The notes under the pieces are model-generated. The model did not search any database and had not been told where the DNA came from. It saw nothing but the letters and a program-made list of their open reading frames with translations. 21,410 bases of DNA, taken from positions 1 through 21,410 of the IMG/VR virus record IMGVR_UViG_3300012189_000011; one strand, given 5' to 3'. Shown piece after piece: positions 1-7,994 of this stretch. Origin of the DNA: a virus. Position 1 is the first letter of the stretch. Each line of letters opens with the position of its first letter. Made by a program: the position numbers and the translations under genes.

Positions 1-165
1 CTCAAACCCATCGACATCGCCGTAGATGGTTGTGGATGGGACACCAGTTGCGTCGGAAAGGTCGATCGCACGCGCGGCTTGCTCGGGGTCGTCGTCGAGT
101 GCAGCGGCGTTGGCGCGCTTGGCGGCACCAACCTCTTCGGCAAGGAAATCGCTGTAGTCGGTCAT
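1..165 (-). CDS. Large internal virion / ejection protein, N-terminus only (gp16 position)
   Basis: Only the first 55 codons are inside the window and the frame is open to the left edge. The ATG overlaps the TGA of the upstream gene as ATGA (162-165), which fixes the start. The visible part begins MTDYSDFLAEEV, has an Ala/Asp-rich stretch, then the segment RAIDLSDATGVPSTTIYGD. Segments of the form A-x-x-LS-x-x-TGVP-x-x-x-x-x-D are common near the N-termini of very large phage virion proteins. By position after gp14- and gp15-like genes it corresponds to T7 gp16, the ejected protein that can carry a transglycosylase domain. No enzymatic domain can be seen in this fragment, so the role is inferred from synteny and this one motif. 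Confidence 0.75.
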   Translation of the reverse strand, partial: MTDYSDFLAEEVGAAKRANAAALDDDPEQAARAIDLSDATGVPSTTIYGDVDGFE

Positions 166-1949
166 GGTTGATCTGGGACCTTAGAGCTTGAGCGTGAGGC
201 TGAGCCACCGTATTTCTGTTGATAAAGCTCAGCGCGGTAGTAGCGGTTGATCTTGCCTTCGTCTGGGGTTGTACCTTTCCAGAACGGGAGGGCCCGGATG
301 CGTTCTTTGTCCTCGGTTGGTGCGGACATTTGGTAGAATGCTTCGTGCGACTGCCACCAATGGGAGGCTTGTTCTTGCATTAGCTGTGCGCCGATCTTTC
401 TAACATCCTCCGGAGGCGGCATTTTGCCCGGGTGGTCGGTTTGGTATTGCTCAAGAGAGTCGGCAAGGCCACCAACGAATTGGAAATAGTTCTGCGGATC
501 TTTCTTTGGATCGATTGGGTAGTCGGCACCGCGGAGGTCTGGGGTTAGGATGTGCAATGCCCGAGCTACGCGTGGATCATCGTATTGGTTTTTCTGCATG
601 CGCTCTTGGAGATTCATGAGATGATCACGCTGGGGCAGGGATAGGCGATTGTCGGCGCCGAAATTCTGGGCCATGAAACTCGCGCGTTTGTCATCGTCAG
701 GGGATAGGGACATGCCTTTGTATTGATGAAACAGCATGAGATTGGCCTGGGTAGTGGGGATTCGATTGGTGCCCGCTGCATTGTGTTCGAGTTGCTTGAG
801 GATGGCTTGTTGCTTGCGTGGATCGCGGGAGATGGCGTCCCAGGCTGGGGATACGGCTGGATCGATGCCTTTTAGTTCTTCCAAGGTGGTTGGGGATTGG
901 CCTTCGGCATTGGCTTTGATTAAGGCCTTACCAATGGTCCGCACGTTTAGGTTGTCGGAATCGGTTTCGATGGATTTTTGTTGCTTGTATTTGGTCATGA
1001 TGCTGGTGCGGACCCGGTCTTTGAATTGTTCCATGCGCTCTGGGTCGAGACCGAGTTTGTCCGCTTCTTTCATCCCTGCGTCGATGTAGGTATCGACGGG
1101 TTTATCATCTTCCTCTTCGCCTGCGCGGCGGTCGGCGAGGACTTTGTTAGTGATGACACGAGAGCCTTGGGTATCGAATTGTTGTTGAACAGTTGCGGAG
1201 ACACGACCGGCATCGATTGGGGTGATTGCTTTAGACTTCGTCGCGGTGTCGAGCATCTTCTGGGCACCGATAGCGTCGGTTTTGGATAGGCTGGCGATGC
1301 GTTTGGACCAGTAGTCGGAGATGTCGGATTGGTTGCTGGCTTCGAGTTGGTCTGGAGACCAACCACCGTTATCAGCTAGGCGAGAGTTTTCGCCACGAAG
1401 GGCTTGGGTACCCCGGTGGAAGGTGACTTCGTCGTTGGGATCGGCCTCGATGTTGTTTTTGATAATCTCCTTGCGCGAGGTCGCGGCGTTGTTATTGGCG
1501 ACCTTCATTTGCGTACCGGAGTAGCCCGAGGCTAGTCGGATGTAGCTGCCCATGTTGGAGAGAGATGAGCCATCGTACATACGCGCGGCGGCGGGATTGA
1601 GATTGCCACGAAGGCTAGTGCGGAGATCGTTGAGATCAGTGATGTGCTTGGCGAGAGCCTCTGGCCCAGCATTGAGACCTTCGCGCTGTTTGAATTCCTC
1701 GTTTTTGATGCCAGCTTGCATCATATATTGCGCATCGGCGTTCTTGGCTTCGGTTTCGTTTTGCAGGTTTTTGTTGGCGACGACCTGTTGCCAGATTTCA
1801 TTTGTCGCGTGGGTGAGGTCGGTCCCGAAAGATTGGATAGCATGGCCGACTGCACCACCGAAGGCATCGACTGGGACTGGAAGGGAGACCTCCGGAGTGC
1901 CGGTGAGGGAAGGTTGGGCGGTAGGGACTAGGCCAGGAGCGTTGGGCAT
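162..1949 (-). CDS. Internal virion protein, gp15-like by position (595 aa)
   Basis: A 595-residue soluble protein, rich in Gln, Asn, Ala and Asp, without Cys or an obvious membrane segment. The N-terminus is Pro-rich (MPNAPGLVPTAQPSLTG) and most of the rest looks alpha-helical, with many Q/N/K/E heptad-like stretches. It starts three bases after the gp14-like gene ends and finishes with an ATGA overlap into the next gene. T7 gp15 (about 750 residues) lies in the same place and forms part of the core that is ejected into the cell to build the trans-envelope channel. I cannot show homology to gp15 by eye. The assignment rests on gene order, size and helical composition. The ribosome-binding site is weak, which fits coupling to the gene upstream. 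Confidence 0.8.
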   Translation of the reverse strand: MPNAPGLVPTAQPSLTGTPEVSLPVPVDAFGGAVGHAIQSFGTDLTHATNEIWQQVVANKNLQNETEAKNADAQYMMQAGIKNEEFKQREGLNAGPEALAKHITDLNDLRTSLRGNLNPAAARMYDGSSLSNMGSYIRLASGYSGTQMKVANNNAATSRKEIIKNNIEADPNDEVTFHRGTQALRGENSRLADNGGWSPDQLEASNQSDISDYWSKRIASLSKTDAIGAQKMLDTATKSKAITPIDAGRVSATVQQQFDTQGSRVITNKVLADRRAGEEEDDKPVDTYIDAGMKEADKLGLDPERMEQFKDRVRTSIMTKYKQQKSIETDSDNLNVRTIGKALIKANAEGQSPTTLEELKGIDPAVSPAWDAISRDPRKQQAILKQLEHNAAGTNRIPTTQANLMLFHQYKGMSLSPDDDKRASFMAQNFGADNRLSLPQRDHLMNLQERMQKNQYDDPRVARALHILTPDLRGADYPIDPKKDPQNYFQFVGGLADSLEQYQTDHPGKMPPPEDVRKIGAQLMQEQASHWWQSHEAFYQMSAPTEDKERIRALPFWKGTTPDEGKINRYYRAELYQQKYGGSASRSSSKVPDQP

Positions 1950-1952
1950 TGG

Positions 1953-2483
1953 TTATACCATTCCAATAGATTTGGCCTGCATCCATTTGCTGCCAACAGA
2001 GCCCGCGGCGTTGATGAATGAACCGACCATTTCGATTTGGCCAGCTTTCTCCACACCAGTCGCAGACATTTGATCGAGATTGGATTCGGCAGTGTCCATG
2101 ACAGCTTTGGTTTCGTAGCCGTAGGAGGTTTTGGCTGCATCCCAGCGAATGATGTTTTGATTGAACGCGGCGATGGTGGTTTGGTCTTCGCGGATCTTTT
2201 CGTTGGTGCCAGAGTTGACGTCAAAGCCAGAAGCGGCCTGAACGACTTTGGTCTCTCCGATATCTTGGCGAGATTTCATTCCAGATTCTTGGGCTTGGAT
2301 GTCACCGGCTTGGGTAGCCCAATTGGCGTTTTGTTCGTTGATTTGTTTGTTGAGGAGAGCAACGCCGGATTTGTAGCGGTAGGCTGCGGCTTGGGAATTG
2401 GCAGAATCGGCTTGGCCAATGCCTGAGATGATACCGCCAGCAGCGGTTGCGGCCATGACACCGAGAGTGACTGGATCAGCCAT
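1953..2483 (-). CDS. Small internal virion protein, gp14-like (176 aa)
   Basis: A 176-residue protein beginning MADPVTLGVMAATAAGGI, a small-residue hydrophobic N-terminal segment (residues about 5-25) that could insert in a membrane. A long helical region with repeated Ala/Gln/Asn follows (residues about 28-150), then a Gly/Ala-rich end. This layout is typical of the T7 gp14 group, whose members are ejected first and form a pore in the outer membrane. The start overlaps the preceding stop by one base (TAATG at 2483), and an AGGG sequence lies a few bases upstream. Position directly after a gp13-like gene and before a long helical protein supports the call. Function is from family and synteny, not from a catalytic motif. 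Confidence 0.8.
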   Translation of the reverse strand: MADPVTLGVMAATAAGGIISGIGQADSANSQAAAYRYKSGVALLNKQINEQNANWATQAGDIQAQESGMKSRQDIGETKVVQAASGFDVNSGTNEKIREDQTTIAAFNQNIIRWDAAKTSYGYETKAVMDTAESNLDQMSATGVEKAGQIEMVGSFINAAGSVGSKWMQAKSIGMV

Positions 2484-2896
2484 TAGGAGACCCTACGGAT
2501 TGTGAAGGAGAGGATATCACCTGTGGTCGGTTCGAACTCCGCGCCAAGCCATTTCAGCCAACGCTGAGCTGAACGGGAGCTGCGCTTGCAATGACCAACT
2601 ATGGTAGGATAGCGCTTGAGCATTTCCTGGACTTGGATTTGGCTGCGCCGGATGAAGGTGAATTGCTGCGCGATCGGGCCTTGGGACCACATCCAAAGAT
2701 AGGCTTGGTTGGAAACAAACGATCCGGGGATCAGTCCCCAACAGCAGACGAACTTGTCATCAATGAATCCTGCATAGACTTGACCGAGTTTGTGGCAATA
2801 GTCCATCATTGAGGCTTCGCGCTCGAATAGAACATCGCCGGACTGTTGTCGAATGAAATCGGAGATGGGAAAGTGGACAAGTTCGATGCTAATCAT
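2483..2896 (-). CDS. gp13-like / GNAT-fold virion assembly protein (137 aa)
   Basis: A 137-residue protein with the size, position and pattern of T7 gp13, which is related in fold to GNAT acyltransferases. Visible features are a strand pair around YAGFIDDKFVCCWGLIPG, an aromatic segment QAYLWMWSQGPIAQQF, a long helix with a basic stretch, the segment VGHCKRSSRSAQRWLKWLG (in GNAT proteins the comparable helix is N-x-x-A-x-x-x-x-x-x-x-G), and a final strand ILSFTIRR. I do not see a convincing acetyl-CoA loop, so enzymatic activity is doubtful. The ATG at 2896 is preceded by GAGGTTGG and overlaps the nozzle-gene stop by eight bases. Upstream GTG and TTG codons at 2899 and 2902 are possible but less likely starts. 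Confidence 0.75.
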   Translation of the reverse strand: MISIELVHFPISDFIRQQSGDVLFEREASMMDYCHKLGQVYAGFIDDKFVCCWGLIPGSFVSNQAYLWMWSQGPIAQQFTFIRRSQIQVQEMLKRYPTIVGHCKRSSRSAQRWLKWLGAEFEPTTGDILSFTIRRVS

Positions 2897-5735
2897 CACC
2901 AACCTCGATTTCTGGAATTACACCAAGGATTGAAGCAGGATAGGGATTGGGTTGGGTGATGAAGTATTGACCGAAGACATCCCAATCTGGGTCGATGATC
3001 ATACGTGCGTCGGAGGTGACAAGGCCGGTGACGAGTTGGTTTGACATGGTACCGACGTTGTTGAGGATTAGGTCTTGCATCGGGAGAACGGTGGCTTGGG
3101 TTTTACCTGCGGATAGGCCGAGAGCGCCCTTGACTCGGGTGGTTACAGCAGCGACTTTCTTGCGTTTGCCTTGGACTGTGGGTTGGCCGAGATCGAGGGC
3201 CAGGGTTTGGAGTTGTGGAAGGAAGGCCAGACCGATGGTTACGATGGAGGCGTTCGCGATCGCTGTGAGACCGGCAGTGCCTCCGATGCCGAATTGGAAG
3301 GTTCCAGACACAGGCATGGTGAAGTTGATCACGGCACCATCGGCAACGCCAGTGACAGCCATACCGCCGAGGTGTTGGGCACCGGAGAAGATTGTAGTTG
3401 GAGCACCGTTATAGCCAATCCCTGCATCGACCTGCCATGAGGATTTGTAATCGTTGGGGTAGGTGAGTTCGACAAAGCGTTCGATGTATTGAACTGTAGT
3501 GCCATTGATAGTTCGTTGAACAACATGGTAGACTGCGTCGACGGAGCCGATTGTGGTTGTGGTTTCGGTGACTGATGCGATGGATTGGAACGTGCCCTGA
3601 GTATCAGAGTGAGCCCAGGCAATCATTTCTTGCTCTTTGACAAAACAAAGAGAGAGGAGCTGGCCATCGTTGCGAACGGCCCAGACGGTTTTGAAAGGCT
3701 CTTCGGCCCAGGTCCATTCCTTTAGGGTGAAGCCGTAGAAGAGGTGGGAGGAGAGGATGGAGATATCGGTACCAAGGTAGTTGTTCAGGTAGAAGTTGTA
3801 GGCGAGATCACGGACGATGGATTGTTTAGCTTGGACATAGAGGATGTCGGTCGGGGTGGTGATTGGTGGAAGGTCTGAGGCACCAGAGTAGCCTTGAGAG
3901 TTAGCGACTAGGCTAAGGGCAGAGATTGGAGAACCGGAAGAGCCACCATTAATTAACCAAGCGCCTTTGTCGGTGAGGACGATGAGACCGGCTGAGACTG
4001 GTATCATTGATTTGATACTGTTAAGAGTTGTATTGGTGAGGGTTGCTTGGATAGCATCATCAGGCTGGAGCGGGAATTCGGTGTTGAAATTGAATGGCGT
4101 CCCGGGCTGGGAGAAGTTCATCTGTGAAGGCGATAGAACTGGTCCAGAGAGGATTAAGCGTTGTTGATATAACGCTGGAACGGATGGATTTCCAGAACTG
4201 GCCGCACCAAGAACGGCTGTGGCGGCAGCTCCACCACTACCTGAGAAGGATACTGTTGGGGTGACTAGATAGCCTGTTCCGGGGTTGATGACTTGAACAG
4301 AACTAACAGTCCAATTTAGATTAAATGAAGCACCAGAGCCTCGACCAGCTCCTGATGAATTCACTGCTGGTATTGGATTGGCTGGTGTACTGCCACTAGT
4401 AAGAGGTGTTTGTCCAGATACACTAAAGGTGGCAATAGGACCAAATGAAGCGCCACCTACGATAGAAAGTACGGTTATGAATAGATTTGGAGTTAGAGCC
4501 TCGACATCACCTACTGCATAGGTGTTACCGGCGGCGTTTAGGTTCACATTAAGATTGACAAGAGTGCAGGTAGATGTGGCAGTAATCCCTGGTGAGGCAG
4601 TAAAGGAGACGGTCGGAAGTGGAACAGGAGCACCATAGCTACCGCCATTTGTTACGTTCACCGTTTGCACGCCAGAGCCTGAGAATGGATTCTGGCTGAT
4701 CGGTGAGCCTTGAGAGAAGTCTGGGGCTATATTGGAATCGTAGAATATCAATGAGGTTATATTGCCAACGAAGCCAAATTGGGAACCTGCCGGAACTGCA
4801 CTACCATAACGTGGATTGGCGCGGTAAACGTTGTAGCTACTAGCACCGACGACTGCGTTCCACGTAACAGCATTAGTGCCGCCTGTAGTGCGGATATCTA
4901 GCACGTTACTAACAGTAGCAAATCCAGAAGTAGGAGATTCCTGACCGTTATTGTCAACGGCAGTTACAATATAAGCATAGTTAACCGTACCAGCGGCTAG
5001 AGTAGAATTAGCCGCTTGCCCTGTCGGCGCTGCAAGTGTAGAACCGATTACGATAGGAGCCAAAGTCCAATTAGTAGAAGCGATTAATGTAAGGACATAA
5101 GGTGGATAGTTGGGGTGGGTAATATACATTTGGTTGACGTTCTGGACGAACTTCAACCCGGCGAGTTCACTAGATTGGTAGGGAGAAGTAATGGTGTAGA
5201 CACGTTGAGCGGTACCGCCGGAGGCGTAGGCGGTGTAGGTGGTGGAGTTGACTGGGTTGCCGAAGAGATCATTGAGCTGGAAGGTATTGGCAGTGACACC
5301 TGCGACGATGTAATAGTTGCCGTTGACTTGAGTCATTCCAGCCACACCGGAAATGAAAACCCAATCATTTGCAGAATAGCCATGAGCAGTGGCGGTTACG
5401 ACAGCAGGATTGGTTCGGGTTATACCAGAAATAGTTTTGGGAACTTCAAGGACAGGAGCAGCATTATTGAAGAACCGAACGTAGCCTTGACCGAATTCGA
5501 GGACATAGGTGACGGTGAATGAGGCTTGGAATGGGATAATGCGAACGGTGGTGGTCAGACGGGTCTGGAGAACATAGCGAGTGCCAGGGCGAGTGGTTGC
5601 ACCACCGCGGTAATCGACGAAGAAGTTTCGGAGTAGGGCAGCGCCAGAGTGATATTTGGCCAAGTCGACGCGAGCGTTTAGCGCTGGCGCCCACTCGCCT
5701 GAGTTGAAGGAAGGTTGGATGATTGGGTTGGACAT
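2889..5735 (-). CDS. Tail nozzle protein, gp12-like / tail tubular protein B (948 aa)
   Basis: This is the lower tail tube (nozzle) protein of podoviruses. The N-terminus carries the family signature: QPSFNSGEWAPALNARVDLA, then RNFFVDYRGGATTRPGTRYV (residues 7-55). Residues about 103-175 form the common phage module that starts ITRTNPAVVTATAHGYS and runs to YASGG. Residues about 235-345 look like a fibronectin type III-like insert (YAYIVTAVDNNGQESPTSG, later YNVYRA). Residues about 350-515 form a Gly/Thr/Ser-rich beta insert with two GxGY-type turns. The conserved nozzle core resumes at QQRLILSGPVLSPSQMNFSQ. At 948 residues it is longer than T7 gp12 (about 790), and the inserts explain the excess. 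The start directly abuts the preceding stop (TAAATG). Confidence 0.93.
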   Translation of the reverse strand: MSNPIIQPSFNSGEWAPALNARVDLAKYHSGAALLRNFFVDYRGGATTRPGTRYVLQTRLTTTVRIIPFQASFTVTYVLEFGQGYVRFFNNAAPVLEVPKTISGITRTNPAVVTATAHGYSANDWVFISGVAGMTQVNGNYYIVAGVTANTFQLNDLFGNPVNSTTYTAYASGGTAQRVYTITSPYQSSELAGLKFVQNVNQMYITHPNYPPYVLTLIASTNWTLAPIVIGSTLAAPTGQAANSTLAAGTVNYAYIVTAVDNNGQESPTSGFATVSNVLDIRTTGGTNAVTWNAVVGASSYNVYRANPRYGSAVPAGSQFGFVGNITSLIFYDSNIAPDFSQGSPISQNPFSGSGVQTVNVTNGGSYGAPVPLPTVSFTASPGITATSTCTLVNLNVNLNAAGNTYAVGDVEALTPNLFITVLSIVGGASFGPIATFSVSGQTPLTSGSTPANPIPAVNSSGAGRGSGASFNLNWTVSSVQVINPGTGYLVTPTVSFSGSGGAAATAVLGAASSGNPSVPALYQQRLILSGPVLSPSQMNFSQPGTPFNFNTEFPLQPDDAIQATLTNTTLNSIKSMIPVSAGLIVLTDKGAWLINGGSSGSPISALSLVANSQGYSGASDLPPITTPTDILYVQAKQSIVRDLAYNFYLNNYLGTDISILSSHLFYGFTLKEWTWAEEPFKTVWAVRNDGQLLSLCFVKEQEMIAWAHSDTQGTFQSIASVTETTTTIGSVDAVYHVVQRTINGTTVQYIERFVELTYPNDYKSSWQVDAGIGYNGAPTTIFSGAQHLGGMAVTGVADGAVINFTMPVSGTFQFGIGGTAGLTAIANASIVTIGLAFLPQLQTLALDLGQPTVQGKRKKVAAVTTRVKGALGLSAGKTQATVLPMQDLILNNVGTMSNQLVTGLVTSDARMIIDPDWDVFGQYFITQPNPYPASILGVIPEIEVGDD

Positions 5736-6830
5736 TTAATTGAATCCCGGCCACATAGCGCCCCAGTTGAAGCCGGTGTTGTAGGGGCCTGAATAATCTT
5801 CGACATAGTCGATGCCGCGAATGCGCAGCCAGTCAGGGGTGACGTCGTTTACCTTTAGACCTTCGTTGGCATCATTGCCGCGAGCTTCGGTGATCATCGC
5901 ATTGGCTTGGGCGATGGCAAGGTTGGCGCGTTTAGTGTCGCCGGTTAGGGCTTTGCAAAGAGAGGCGCCAAGGATATCGACGAAGGCTTCTTGGAAGGAA
6001 TCGTCGAAGACGTTTTCATCGGTGACATCGCGGACGTAGTTGAGAATGGCGAACTCTTGGTTGGTGAGGATGACTCGTTGGTCAGACGAGGCAGCATTCT
6101 GCGTGATAGTAAACGTCGCTCCTGTACCGACACCGGAGGTAGATCCTTGTGCAACTGGGTTGGCTTGGATCGCGAAGTAACTGCCACCGATCGATGTTGC
6201 TTCGCCCCGGATGACGTTGTTAACGCTGACAGTAGTAATGCTACCTCCACCGCCTATGCCTGTGACTGTAAGCACAACAGGTGCTCCTACCGGAGCCGAG
6301 CCTTGAGGAGCTTGGGCAAGGGTGATTTGTTCGCCAAGGACGTAGCCGGCTCCTACTGCACTGATAGCTGCGGAGGTGACGCCGAAGAATTGATCGATGG
6401 CAATGGAGAATTTGACCGGCGGGCCTTGCCAGAAGGAGGGGGATCCACCAGTGACCGCGGTGGTGATTGGAACGCCAGAGGAAAAGCCGGTTGCGGTTTG
6501 GGGAGTGACCCAACAAGCACGAATGCAATCGAGAGGGTATTGGTATTCGTAAGCCCAGGGCGGAGCTGGCTGGCCCTTTTGCCAAATGTTGGTGGCAGGA
6601 GAGGTGTTTTCCGGGGTGCCGAAAGATGAGGTGATGTAGTTGAGGAGGACTGTGTTGAATGCGCAGGACCACGGAGCCATGCGGAATAGGCGTCGGCGGT
6701 GAGGGATGTAGATAAGATTGGCTTGGATTGCTTCGTTGCTACCATTGCTGGCAAGGAGAGCGGCGGTCACGGTTGTGCGACTGCCAAAGGAGCTAAGGGC
6801 TCGGTTGACTATGGATGTTTGATCTGCCAC
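5736..6830 (-). CDS. Tail tube gatekeeper, gp11-like / tail tubular protein A (364 aa)
   Basis: The protein begins MADQTSIVNRALSSFGSRT and contains IPHRRRLFRMAPWSCAFNT, the hallmark of gp11-like adaptors that close the portal channel and attach the nozzle. The family motif W-x-Y-x-Y-x-Y-P-x-D-C-I-R-A appears as WAYEYQYPLDCIRA (residues 92-105). The C-terminal helices (DDSFQEAFVDILGASLCKAL) are also typical. T7 gp11 has 196 residues. The extra length here comes largely from an insert at residues about 152-246 that is Gly-rich and beta-patterned. The start is a GTG at 6830 with AGGAGA about eight bases upstream. It is followed at once by the nozzle gene, the same order as T7 genes 11 and 12. 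Confidence 0.92.
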   Translation of the reverse strand: MADQTSIVNRALSSFGSRTTVTAALLASNGSNEAIQANLIYIPHRRRLFRMAPWSCAFNTVLLNYITSSFGTPENTSPATNIWQKGQPAPPWAYEYQYPLDCIRACWVTPQTATGFSSGVPITTAVTGGSPSFWQGPPVKFSIAIDQFFGVTSAAISAVGAGYVLGEQITLAQAPQGSAPVGAPVVLTVTGIGGGGSITTVSVNNVIRGEATSIGGSYFAIQANPVAQGSTSGVGTGATFTITQNAASSDQRVILTNQEFAILNYVRDVTDENVFDDSFQEAFVDILGASLCKALTGDTKRANLAIAQANAMITEARGNDANEGLKVNDVTPDWLRIRGIDYVEDYSGPYNTGFNWGAMWPGFN

Positions 6831-6845
6831 CGCCGCTCTCCTGGG

Positions 6846-7121
6846 TTAGTATTTGCCTTGCGATCCACAACAGCCGTAGTTGGTTCCACCAAGGCCTGGA
6901 GAACCGGATTTGGCCGTGTCATATTCACAGCCATTGCCAATGCCATGGTTCATCCCATGGATACCCGGGGATTTTGGGTCCATGATGTTCTTTGGACCCA
7001 TTGGTGGTTGATAGTTGCGAACGTCTTTGGTGTCGCCTGGCATCACTCCGCCCTTTGAGATAACGCCGCGCTGTGGTTGGGAGGTTCCTGGGCCGTATTG
7101 GGAAAGGATGTCAGTTGGCAT
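6846..7121 (-). CDS. Small Gly/Pro-rich phage protein with GSQGKY tail (91 aa)
   Basis: Unrecognised. The 91 residues begin MPTDILSQYGPGTSQPQRG and are rich in Gly, Pro, Asn and Met, so probably mostly unstructured. The end has three Cys (NGCEYD and YGCCG) and finishes GSQGKY. The same six residues end the protein encoded at 7332-7601, written with different codons. I chose the ATG at 7121, which overlaps the previous gene by 11 bases and has AGGAG about ten bases upstream. The open frame extends to 7238, but the extra residues fall inside the neighbouring gene and have no ribosome-binding site. It lies just before the tail tube genes, so a tail-associated or assembly role is plausible but unproven. 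Confidence 0.7.
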   Translation of the reverse strand: MPTDILSQYGPGTSQPQRGVISKGGVMPGDTKDVRNYQPPMGPKNIMDPKSPGIHGMNHGIGNGCEYDTAKSGSPGLGGTNYGCCGSQGKY

Positions 7122-7317
7122 CGGTTTCGTGCTCCTCATGTTCGATTTCAGGTTCTCCTGGATCTTCCACTGCCGTTTCCTTCGGCTTGTCATGTTCTTC
7201 ATTGATAAGCCTGAGCTTGGCCATTGCTGTGTTGGCAATGTTCCTCAGCAAATCTCCATGCGCTGATGCTTTCTCGTGTACGTGGAGAAGGTTCGCTACT
7301 TCGTCTAGATCTGCCAT
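7111..7317 (-). CDS. Small acidic helical phage protein (68 aa)
   Basis: Unrecognised, 68 residues. The N-terminal half is helical (MADLDEVANLLHVHEKASAH, then NIANTAMAKLRLINEE), and the C-terminal half is strongly acidic and probably disordered (EDPGEPEIEHEEHETD). The pattern of a short amphipathic helix region with HEKA and AMAKL is what I would expect of a conserved phage accessory protein, but I cannot name a family. The ATG at 7317 has AAAGGA seven bases upstream. An in-frame ATG at 7323 sits too close to that site. The gene is flanked on both sides by the two small proteins that share a GSQGKY end. Confidence 0.7.
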   Translation of the reverse strand: MADLDEVANLLHVHEKASAHGDLLRNIANTAMAKLRLINEEHDKPKETAVEDPGEPEIEHEEHETDAN

Positions 7318-7331
7318 CGTCATTTCCTTTC

Positions 7332-7601
7332 TCAATACTTTCCTTGGCTTCCGCTGCGTCGTGTGACCATTCCAGCGCCCGGAGCGGAACCATCGGTGCT
7401 GGTAGAGTATGGAGGTGGGTTGTAGCCTTGGCCTGCGGACCAAGGTGTATGGTTGTTGAGCGGTTTGCCATTGGCTTCGGTTGCGTGGTTGCCAAGTTTG
7501 GCGCCAAGGTAGGAAACCGCGCCTGGATTGATTGCCTTGGAATTGGGTTCAACCTTTTGCCCAGTTGGGCCAGAGCGATCTGCACGTCCTTGTTGCTTCA
7601 T
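7332..7601 (-). CDS. Small basic, disordered phage protein with GSQGKY tail (89 aa)
   Basis: Unrecognised, 89 residues, basic and low in hydrophobic residues: it begins MKQQGRADRSGPTGQK and is rich in Gly, Pro, Asn, Ser and Lys, with YNPPPYSTSTDG near the end. It ends SGSQGKY, matching the end of the protein at 6846-7121. The start overlaps the preceding stop as ATGA (7598-7601) and has a strong AAAGGAGA site, so the start is secure. No catalytic or binding motif is visible. Its place next to tail genes and the shared tail suggest both small proteins bind the same partner, but this is inference. Confidence 0.7.
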   Translation of the reverse strand: MKQQGRADRSGPTGQKVEPNSKAINPGAVSYLGAKLGNHATEANGKPLNNHTPWSAGQGYNPPPYSTSTDGSAPGAGMVTRRSGSQGKY

Positions 7602-7978
7602 GATTGGTTCTCCTTTGGTTTGGTTAGTTGGCGAGTGTGGTCCCAGCGATTGAGTGGGTCTTTGGCCATCTCTCGGCGGACTTTTTCGAACGTGCCACCG
7701 TCCATGTGGAGTTCGACGAGTAGTTGGCGATAGCGATCGTCACAGCGTTCGAGTTCGCGGCTGATGTAATCGGGGACTGGAATGCCGCGGGATTCGTAGA
7801 GGTAGGAGACGTCGTGAACGTCGTGCATATACATGATGAAGCGCCGCATCTTCTCGGGGACTTCTGACTCGGCTTCGCGCATGTAATTGATAACCTCGGT
7901 CAACTGTCCGCGGATGATTTTCATGTCGTCCGCGATACGCTTGAGGTAGACCTCGGCGGAATGTTCTGGTTCGCTCAT
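7598..7978 (-). CDS. Conserved-looking helical phage protein (126 aa)
   Basis: Unrecognised, 126 residues, almost entirely helical and charged. It has an N-terminal helix EVYLKRIADDMKIIRGQLTE, a middle segment EKMRRFIMYMHDVHDVSYLY, then RGIPVPDYISRELERCDDRY and a basic end. There is no signal peptide or membrane segment. I chose the ATG at 7978 (MSEPEHSAEV), which lies 16 bases after the tail-spike stop and has AAAGG nine bases upstream. The open frame reaches 8050, but those residues overlap the spike gene. The stop overlaps the next start as ATGA. It could be a chaperone or regulator for the adjacent spike, but only its position supports that. Confidence 0.72.
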   Translation of the reverse strand: MSEPEHSAEVYLKRIADDMKIIRGQLTEVINYMREAESEVPEKMRRFIMYMHDVHDVSYLYESRGIPVPDYISRELERCDDRYRQLLVELHMDGGTFEKVRREMAKDPLNRWDHTRQLTKPKENQS

Positions 7979-7994
7979 TTGGGTTTGCCTTTCA

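Noticed and set aside
1552-2073. Plus-strand frame of 173 codons
   Set aside because: It spans the antisense of two well-supported virion genes and has atypical composition for a protein.
5991-6629. Plus-strand open frame of 212 codons
   Set aside because: It lies antisense within the gp11-like gene, its protein has no recognisable domain, and it reads through the low-stop complement of a real gene.
7122-7238. N-terminal extension of the 91-residue protein
   Set aside because: The extra codons lie in the neighbouring gene and lack a ribosome-binding site, while the internal ATG has a good one.
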